From: JBBRHQ01 sp963725315
Lineage (GTDB): Bacteria; Actinomycetota; Thermoleophilia; Solirubrobacterales; 70-9
Direction of reading: 5' to 3'
NCBI GenBank assembly: GCA_963725315.1
Contig: CAVRYA010000010.1
Span: 333,520-397,519 of the forward strand
Length of the DNA: 64,000 nucleotides
How positions within the stretch are numbered: position 1 is the first letter of the stretch; each line of letters opens with the position of its first letter. Shown piece by piece: positions 57,297 to 64,000 of this stretch. The notes below the pieces were generated by a model. That model had not been told where the DNA came from, ran no database searches, and saw only the letters and a program-made list of their open reading frames with translations. A program made the position numbers and the translations under genes.

Positions 57297-57704
57297 ATGT
57301 CGGAGGAGAACGTGGAGATTTTCAAACGTGGGGCTGAGGCGTACAACCGCAGGGACATCGATGCGCTGTTGAAGACCCTCGACCCTGACGTGGAATGGCA
57401 TTCGGCTCTTCTGATTCCATTCGGGGGCGAGGCGACAGTAAGCCGGGGACACGATGGCGTCCGCGAGGTGCTGGGTGAGTTGTATGAAGCTCTCGCCGAA
57501 ATCCACCTCGAGTACTCGGAGGTCCGAGACCTGGGTGAACGAATCGTCGGGCTCGGCAGCATCCGCACAAAGGGCAAGCAAAGCCGGGTGGTGACCGAGA
57601 TGGCCTTCGGCACCGTCACCGACATGAGAAATGGCAAGGGATTTCGGATTTGGACCTACCTCGATCCCCAAGAAGCGCTTGAAGCCGCCGGACTGACCGA
57701 GTAG
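57297..57704 (+). CDS. NTF2/SnoaL-like protein, array member 2
   Basis: 135 residues: MSEENVEIFKRGAEAYNRRD, DPDVEWHSALLIPFGG, SRGHDGVREVLGELYEALAE, VRDLGERIVGLGSIRTKGKQ and GFRIWTYLDPQEALEAAGLTE. It reads as a classic ester-cyclase/SnoaL layout with DVEW after the first helix. Its stop is followed by GCG and then the ATG of member 3, so the two are a translational pair. Function unknown. Confidence 0.9.
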   Translation: MSEENVEIFKRGAEAYNRRDIDALLKTLDPDVEWHSALLIPFGGEATVSRGHDGVREVLGELYEALAEIHLEYSEVRDLGERIVGLGSIRTKGKQSRVVTEMAFGTVTDMRNGKGFRIWTYLDPQEALEAAGLTE

Positions 57705-57707
57705 GCG

Positions 57708-58103
57708 ATGTCGCGGGAGAACGTGGAGATCGTGCGCGCCGCAATCGACGCCTTCAACCGGGGAGATGTGGACGCCGCGTTCAAGGACGTGATTCCGGAA
57801 TTCGAGTACGACCAGACGCGGGCCGTCGGCATGGACCGTGGCGTGTTCAACCTCGAACAGTTCCGAAGCTTGCTGACCACCTTCACCGATAGCTGGGAGT
57901 CCTTCACGATCGACGCCGACGAGCTGGTCGACGCAGGAGAGGGCGTGGTAATGCCGTTCACGAATGTCGCGCGGGGCCGCGATGGAATCGTGGTCCAGGC
58001 TCGCGGCATCTGGGTCTGGACGATTCGCGACGGCTCCATCGTGCGTGCCTGCCTCTACCAGGACCGCCAGGAAGCCCTTGAAGCCGCCGGGCTGTCGGAA
58101 TAG
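57708..58103 (+). CDS. NTF2/SnoaL-like protein, array member 3
   Basis: 131 residues: MSRENVEIVRAAIDAFNRGD, FKDVIPEFEYDQTRAVGMDR, FTIDADELVDAGEGVVMPFT, GIVVQARGIWVWTIRDGSIV and LYQDRQEALEAAGLSE. Start lies three bases after the stop of member 2 in the shared junction TAGGCGATGTCGC. That junction is repeated between members 4 and 5, so the array is built of two two-gene units. Second member has no leader of its own. Confidence 0.9.
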   Translation: MSRENVEIVRAAIDAFNRGDVDAAFKDVIPEFEYDQTRAVGMDRGVFNLEQFRSLLTTFTDSWESFTIDADELVDAGEGVVMPFTNVARGRDGIVVQARGIWVWTIRDGSIVRACLYQDRQEALEAAGLSE

Positions 58104-58213
58104 CTGGTCTGTCATCTGGACCTGCCCCGCTTTCTCAACCCGTGGAGACGCCGAGACGATCTCTCGGCGGTTCTGAAAACGCATCGAAGGGGGTCGCCCC
58201 CCGCCCTTGGCGC

Positions 58214-58230
58214 GACATACTGCGCAGGCG
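58214..58230 (+). promoter_or_regulatory. Leader repeat copy 3 (partial)
   Basis: GACATACTGCGCAGGCG ends at the ATG at 58231. It keeps the core of the two 30-base copies, with ACATACT in place of CGATACT, but has a different flank (CGCCCTTGGC) in place of the palindrome. Confidence 0.45.
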
Positions 58231-58632
58231 ATGTCGCAGGAGAACGTGGAGATCGTGCGTGAGGCTTGGCGGGCGTACCGCGATCGAGGCACCGACGCCG
58301 CTCTCGACTACTTCGCCGAGGACTGTGTCTGCGAGGACTTCCCGGAACTCCCCGACCGTGGGACTTACCGCGGCAGGGATGGATGGCGCGAGAGGGACCG
58401 GCAGTTTCGTCGCGCTTGGGCGGACATCAAATTCGAGCCGAGGGAGTTCATAGATACGGGCGGCGACGGGGTCGTCGTTGTTGCGGCGATGCACGGTCAC
58501 GGTGGGGGCAGCGAGGTCCCGATGCAGATGACCTTCGCGTACGTCTACAAGGTGCGCGACGGCAGCATCGTTCGGGATCGCGCCTTTACGTCGAGGGATC
58601 AGGCCCTCGAAGCCGCCGGGCTGTCCGAGTAG
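58231..58632 (+). CDS. NTF2/SnoaL-like protein, array member 4
   Basis: 133 residues: MSQENVEIVREAWRAYRDRG, YFAEDCVCEDFPELPDRGTY, RGRDGWRERDRQFRRAWADI, FEPREFIDTGGDGVVVVAAM and AFTSRDQALEAAGLSE. Same family as members 1-3, and most like member 1 in its start. Upstream in-frame codons from 58207 are not conserved, so the start is the ATG at the leader repeat. It ends three bases before member 5. Confidence 0.9.
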   Translation: MSQENVEIVREAWRAYRDRGTDAALDYFAEDCVCEDFPELPDRGTYRGRDGWRERDRQFRRAWADIKFEPREFIDTGGDGVVVVAAMHGHGGGSEVPMQMTFAYVYKVRDGSIVRDRAFTSRDQALEAAGLSE

Positions 58633-58635
58633 GCG

Positions 58636-59061
58636 ATGTCGCAGGAGAACGTCGAGACGTCGGTGTGGATCCAGACCATGCGCCGTGCGATCGAGGCGTG
58701 GAATCGCGAGGATCTCGACGCGTTCCTGGAGACGTGGCACCCGGAGTGCGAATGGCGTCCGGCCTTCCCACGCAGCCTGGAAAAGGTCGGCGCGGTCTAC
58801 CGTGGCCGCGAAGGCATCGCCCAGGCTTGGCATGGCGTTCGTGGCGTTTGGGCGGAGTACCGCCTCGATCCCGAGGACGCTCAGATCGTCGGACGGCAGC
58901 TTGTGGCTGTAGGGCGAGTCTATGCACGCGGGATCGCAAGCGGGCTAGAACTCGATTCAGGGTGGAGTGCTCTTGCCAGCTTTCGGGACGGGCTGGCGAT
59001 CAGCGCATGGGACTGGCTCAACCGAGACGAAGCGTTCAGAGCCGCCGGACTGTCGGAGTAG
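58636..59061 (+). CDS. NTF2/SnoaL-like protein, array member 5
   Basis: 141 residues: MSQENVETSVWIQTMRRAIE, AWNREDLDAFLETWHPECEW, RPAFPRSLEKVGAVYRGREG, YRLDPEDAQIVGRQLVAVGR and DWLNRDEAFRAAGLSE. A five-residue insertion near the start (TSVWI) and the changed end EAFRAAGL set it apart. Follows member 4 through the TAGGCGATGTCGC junction. Confidence 0.9.
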   Translation: MSQENVETSVWIQTMRRAIEAWNREDLDAFLETWHPECEWRPAFPRSLEKVGAVYRGREGIAQAWHGVRGVWAEYRLDPEDAQIVGRQLVAVGRVYARGIASGLELDSGWSALASFRDGLAISAWDWLNRDEAFRAAGLSE

Positions 59062-60026
59062 CGCCCGCAGCCGCCACATCTGGCCCGGCCTTCCTTCCTT
59101 CGATCAGCAGCCCCTGCCATGTCGCTGCTACCGATTCCGCCCCAGCTACCACCCCGCTTGCTACCGATCAGCTACCGATTCTCAGCGGGGCGGGGTTTCC
59201 CAGGCGTGAGCCGCCGTGCCTGCGAATCCGCGCCACAGGCGGCGTTTTGTGCCCCTGTGTCGCGGTTTGTCGCGGTTTGACGGGAAGACCTGAACGAGTC
59301 GGGGCGACTGGATTTGAACCAGCGACCGCTCGGCCCCCAGCCGGGGGACATCGGTGCTCTATGCGTTCCTGAGCGTCCCCCGCGTCTCCATCGTCCACGC
59401 GGCGGGACAATCGGGACAGATGGGACGATGCATCCGGTACCAAAGTGGTACCACGGAGGCGAGGCGTGGTGGGTTCCTAGCGGGAGCCGGGTTCGTCTCT
59501 CACGGGGACGCACGGAAAGTCGAGTCGCTACGCACGGCCCCTGATCGGCACCTCAAAGCGCGCGTCCCGCCCCCGGCGGGCGGATCGGGCGCGACCCACA
59601 GTCGCCCATCGTCCGGCGGGGTGCGCTGCGCGGAGCGCTCGAGTTTGCCTAGTCGGCGTGCATGGTGATCATTCGAGGAGCGCTCGATCGCGTTCCCGCA
59701 ACGCGATCGGCCGCTCGAAGGACATTCACCCGCATCGCGCTCGGACAAAACGCCGCCGAGGCACGGCACATCACTGTGCCGATCAAACTGGTAAGCGCAC
59801 TCGAACCCGCCGCAGGTCCGGTCTTGAGAAGCTTGCCTCGACACCCCCGGCCGAGTCTCATGCGACCAGAAATCCCGTACATCCCAGCAGAAGGGTTAGA
59901 GACTCCTCACCAGTTCAAGGGAGTCGGAGTGCGGGCACCATTCGCCCAAAGGTTCGCGGGCTGGCCGATTGAAGCCGGCCAGGGTCTGGTCTACGATTTG
60001 GGTCGCCATTCGAGCCACATCCTGAG
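59062..60026. other. Gene-poor junction region
   Basis: 965 bp between the last NTF2-like gene and the MpsC-like gene. Apart from the tRNA-like sequence at 59299-59382 I see no convincing gene: the open readings on both strands are short, basic and rich in Arg/Pro/Ser with no domain pattern. It has repeated short motifs (GCTACCGATTC/GCTACCGATCAGCTACCGATTC near 59125-59180) and (CGCGGTTTGTCGCGGTTTG near 59260). It marks the change from the actinobacterial block to the mobile cassette. Confidence 0.55.
59299..59382 (-). pseudogene. Degenerate tRNA-like sequence, tRNA-Pro-like 3' half
   Basis: On the minus strand GCTGGTTCAAATCCAGT is a good T-arm, followed by CGCCCCGA (acceptor 3' strand plus discriminator A). 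Upstream are GCTC...GAGC as a D-stem and a CTGGGGG loop that would put GGG (Pro) as anticodon over CCGAG. But about eight extra bases lie between D-arm and anticodon arm, the anticodon stem has a mismatch, and only five of seven acceptor pairs form. So it is a remnant or a rearranged copy, not a normal tRNA. Confidence 0.35.
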
Positions 60027-60452
60027 ATGCCACGAGCGGATCCCGAGTACCCCAGCAAGGAGCATGGCGCGGTACTAAGCGCAATCTCCGACGGCATGGT
60101 GGCGCTGCTGAAGGAGTACTACGGCGTCGGTCCCACCCAGACCAAGACCTACTACCACGACGACCTCGTCGTCTGCGTGCTGCGCGGCGGTTTCACCAGG
60201 GTCGAGCAGACGCTGCTCGACGGCGACCGCAGCGCCGCGGTGATCCAGCAGCGGATGGCGTTCCAAGAGGTCATGCGCGAGCGTTTCGAAGCGGTGATCC
60301 AACACGCGACCGGGCGGGCCGTGATCGGGTTCATGAGCGGAAACCAGCAGGATCCCGACATGATCTGCGAGGTCTTCGTGCTCAGCCCGACCGACCTCGT
60401 CGACGAATCCCAGGTCCTCGCGGCCGATAGATCTTCCGCCGCCGCTGACTAG
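60027..60452 (+). CDS. DUF2294/MpsC-like protein
   Basis: 141 residues, one alpha+beta domain: helix AVLSAISDGMVALLKEYYGV, then GPTQTKTYYHDDLVVCVLRG, GFTRVEQTLLDGDRSAAVIQ, QRMAFQEVMRERFEAVIQHA and TGRAVIGFMSGNQQDPDMIC with EVFVLSP. The 'GPTxxxTY...DDLVVCVL...E..L' and 'REFQE.MR..f...ve..TGr.V..FmS....dPd' order is that of DUF2294, also called MpsC, a small protein associated with membrane potential generation/bicarbonate uptake in some Firmicutes. No membrane segment. Single gene; convergent with the recombinase cassette. Confidence 0.8.
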   Translation: MPRADPEYPSKEHGAVLSAISDGMVALLKEYYGVGPTQTKTYYHDDLVVCVLRGGFTRVEQTLLDGDRSAAVIQQRMAFQEVMRERFEAVIQHATGRAVIGFMSGNQQDPDMICEVFVLSPTDLVDESQVLAADRSSAAAD

Positions 60453-60885
60453 CTGAGGCCGCGCTTGCCAGCCACCGCCCGCCTGCTCGTTTGAGGGGCC
60501 CAACCGGCGCTGCTCGTCCCAGTCAAAGGGTATGGGACCGCGCAGCCGATCGACAGTCATCTGTACCGGCTGCCGGTGTGCAAGAATACCCGCAATGATG
60601 TCGGGGGCGAGGAAGCCAAGGCGCAGGAGTTGTGCCACATACCGATGGGTGACTTCTTCCTTCTGTGCGATTTCAGCGGTCGACCGGGCTCTGCCGTTCA
60701 GTAGCTGCTGGCGCCAGGCATAGCCACGGGCCACGGCCTTGACGAGCGCCGAGGCCGAACTGTCGACGAGGGGTCCCTGGGTGCCAGTCACCAGCACTCT
60801 GGCACCGTTGTCGCGGCGGATGATGTCAAATGGCAGCTCGATCGTAGTCAGCCCGTCATTGCCATCATCCGACCGGGCGACGCAG

Positions 60886-62514
<1,629 letters not shown>

Positions 62515-62525
<11 letters not shown>

Positions 62526-63006
62526 CGTCAGAACCCGCGTCTGCCTTGCCGTTACCCTGCCGGAGCCTGAAGAAGGCGGGGCCATTCCAGCGGGTGCCGG
62601 TGATGATCCGTGCGATCTGCGAAAGACTGCGGTAGTGCTGGCCGCGATAGGTGAACCCGTCCGCCACGACACTGACGATATGGGTCTCGCCACGCCATGC
62701 CCGTTCCAGGCTGGTGCCGTGGCGAAGGCGATCGGTCGCGGTCGACGGGCGGATCGGCTCGCCACGCTCGATCGCCGCCGCGAGCCGCTCCAGCCTGCGC
62801 TGCACCGAGGGAGAGAGGCCGCCGAACTGCCGGGCCTGCAAGTGCCAGGCTATGGTGTTGACGAGCAGCTCGCGGCTTGCGCTGAGGACCGGGGGTTTTC
62901 CGACGACCTGCGCCCAGGTGTCGAGCAACTCGGCCCTCGACATCCTGGCTAGATCGTCAAGAGTCACATCGCCGATGACCCTGTTGCGGGTGAAGGTTCG
63001 TTTCAT
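62515..63006 (-). CDS. DUF2924 domain protein
   Basis: 163 residues: LDDLARMSRAELLDTWAQVV, ASRELLVNTIAWHLQARQFG, GLSPSVQRRLERLAAAIERG, GTSLERAWRGETHIVSVVAD and FTYRGQHYRSLSQIARIITG with TRWNGPAFFRL. This is DUF2924, a short protein that usually sits next to the serine recombinases of this type. The C-terminal HxYxSLSxIAxxITG...WNGPxFF pattern is a recognised feature of that family. It overlaps the recombinase start by 11 bp, so the two are coupled. Possibly a directionality or DNA-binding partner; not shown. Confidence 0.92.
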
Positions 63007-63090
63007 GTGTCGGTCAGTATCGCGTGGGCGAGTCGGGTTTCTTTGTTCGCCGTCTCGCGCGGTACATCTCGGCCGTTGCGCGGCTGGCGC

Positions 63091-63204
63091 TCATCGACCG
63101 TCTGGTCTGAATTCGGAAGCTCTGCTGCGGCCGCCGAGCACCTGTTCGAGGGTGCGCGGCGGCCGCAGCAGATAGGGGCTCACGGTCCTGTCGGAGTCGG
63201 CCAT
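63091..63204 (-). CDS. Small conserved protein of the recombinase cassette, 37 residues
   Basis: MADSDRTVSPYLLRPPRTLE followed by QVLGGRSRASEFRPDGR. It is not covered by longer genes and lies between the DUF2924 and DUF3489 genes. Short proteins with the layout 'S-P-x-L-x-R-P-x-R-T/S-L-x-E-V-L' at this place occur in related cassettes as far as I recall. ATG at 63204; the ribosome binding site is weak. The 84 bases from 63007 to 63090 hold nothing that I can support. Confidence 0.6.
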   Translation of the reverse strand: MADSDRTVSPYLLRPPRTLEQVLGGRSRASEFRPDGR

Positions 63205-63235
63205 GGCGACTTACCGAGCGTCTGCCCGCGCGGCG

Positions 63236-63840
63236 TCAGCGCTTTGCGATCCGATAGACGCGGCCCCGACCCTCTACCTTGTCGGAGGCGACGGCCAGAC
63301 CGAGCTTCTTCTTGAGTGCGCCGCTGATCGCCCCTCGCACGGAGTGCGGTTGCCAGCCCGTGGCCTTCACGACCTCGGCGATGGTGGCGCCTCCCTTGCG
63401 CTGCAGGAGCTCGAGAAGCAAAGCCAGCTTCGTTCCCGCGCGGAGCGCAGTGGGAGATGCCGTCTTCTTCGCCTTCGAACTCGGCGCGGTTGCGCCTTTC
63501 GGCTCGCTTGCCTTGCGGCGTCCGCCGACGGACCTCTTCGAGCCGCGTGGTGCTGCTGGTGGGGACTCGCCCTGCTCCTCCGCCGCGACGCCGATTGCCT
63601 GCCTGCCGGCATCGGTGACGACGAGTGTGAGGCGTTGGCCGTGCTTGCTCTCACGCCAGGCTGTGGCGTTGTCCCCGGTCGGCTGCTCGTCGAGCAGCCC
63701 CTTCTTGAGCAGGCTCTTCAGAACGTGGCTGACGGCACCACCCTGGAGTTTGAGCGACTTCGGCAGCGGCAGGCCGCGCCGTCGTCGCGCTGAGTGGCGG
63801 TGGAGAGGATGATGAGCTGGGTGTCGGTGAGCTTGGACAT
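63236..63840 (-). CDS. DUF3489 domain protein
   Basis: About 200 residues: MSKLTDTQLIILSTATQRDD, then after a break LPLPKSLKLQGGAVSHVLKS and LLKKGLLDEQPTGDNATAWR, VTDAGRQAIGVAAEEQGES, a Lys/Ala/Pro linker (SKAKKTASPTALRAG), and the C-terminal DUF3489 winged-helix-like part TKLALLLELLQRKGGATIAE, VVKATGWQPHSVRGAISGAL and KKKLGLAVASDKVEGRGRVY. The two halves are both helix-turn-helix-like, so it may bind DNA. ATG at 63840 has GGAGG ahead. Near 63772 the frame shifts; here a base seems to be missing. First gene of the cassette in the window. Confidence 0.88.
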
Positions 63841-64000
63841 GAGGGCCTCCGTCGGTGTATTGCGCCGCAGCCATCGCGGCGCTTCCACCACCCACAGCCC
63901 CGCCGGCCGGGCCGGTCGGGGCGGGTGAGACGGAGGCGTCTCCTCTCACCAAGTCGGCCCACAGCAACGCTTGCTTTGGCCCGGAAGTCCAGCGCAAAGC

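Noticed and set aside
59299..59382. Functional tRNA or tmRNA
   Set aside because: Acceptor and anticodon stems do not close, extra bases are present, and there is no tag-like reading or CCA; only the T-arm is convincing.
59400..60020. Short overlapping readings on both strands (for example 59500-59844 minus, 59662-60078 plus)
   Set aside because: No domain pattern, no ribosome binding site and unbiased codon positions; not supported as genes.

Overview
The window is high-GC bacterial DNA with long overlapping gene strings, many GTG/TTG starts and Gram-positive-style lipoproteins. The best fit is an actinobacterium of the Thermoleophilia/Solirubrobacterales type. The signs are several NTF2/SnoaL-like proteins starting MSQENVEIVR and ending EALEAAGLSE, a type III glutamine synthetase, a HutF-type histidine pathway and a group 3b-like NiFe hydrogenase. 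This placement is inferred from protein style, not from a marker gene.

Layout. 1-6 kb: a 5'-cut dimethylglycine/sarcosine dehydrogenase-like gene, a broken NTF2-like remnant, an amine oxidase with a GntR regulator, and zwf. 6.2-8.4 kb: glnN (GSIII). 8.5-18.6 kb, minus strand: one apparent ten-gene transcript encoding an NADP-linked NiFe hydrogenase (4Fe-4S subunit, cyclic-nucleotide-binding protein, FAD subunit, small and large subunits, maturation protease), followed by a four-subunit pyruvate:ferredoxin oxidoreductase whose last subunit is a GltD-like flavoprotein fused to a ferredoxin. 18.7-23.5 kb: a universal stress protein, a wax ester synthase/DGAT and PEP synthase, a set that recalls hypoxia/dormancy regulons of mycobacteria. 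23.5-29.9 kb: a histidine utilisation operon hutH-hutU-def-hutF-hutI, with a peptide deformylase-fold gene where hutG would be expected. 30-39 kb: a cation/proton antiporter and a pstSCAB operon that runs on into four envelope-type genes. 39-55 kb: secreted proteins, a GGDEF/HD-GYP protein, an acyl-CoA ligase, an ABC exporter, a class III nucleotide cyclase and membrane proteins. 55-59 kb: an array of NTF2-like paralogs with a repeated upstream leader. 59-64 kb: a gene-poor junction with a degenerate tRNA-like sequence, then a proteobacterial-style mobile cassette (serine recombinase, DUF2924, small ORF, DUF3489) containing a 406-bp tandem duplication.

How genes work together. Histidine and one-carbon amine catabolism feed glutamate and formate; GSIII assimilates ammonium. 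Pyruvate oxidation by the POR subunits could supply reduced ferredoxin to the fused flavoprotein and so NADPH, which the hydrogenase could dispose of as H2 or regenerate. Wax ester/triacylglycerol synthesis and PEP synthase fit carbon storage and gluconeogenesis under growth arrest.

Sequence quality. At least sixteen otherwise intact conserved genes carry reading-frame breaks. In more than twenty places where the expected codons can be read on both sides, the break is one extra base. This looks like insertion-biased sequencing error rather than gene decay, so these genes are annotated as whole CDS with the break positions stated.
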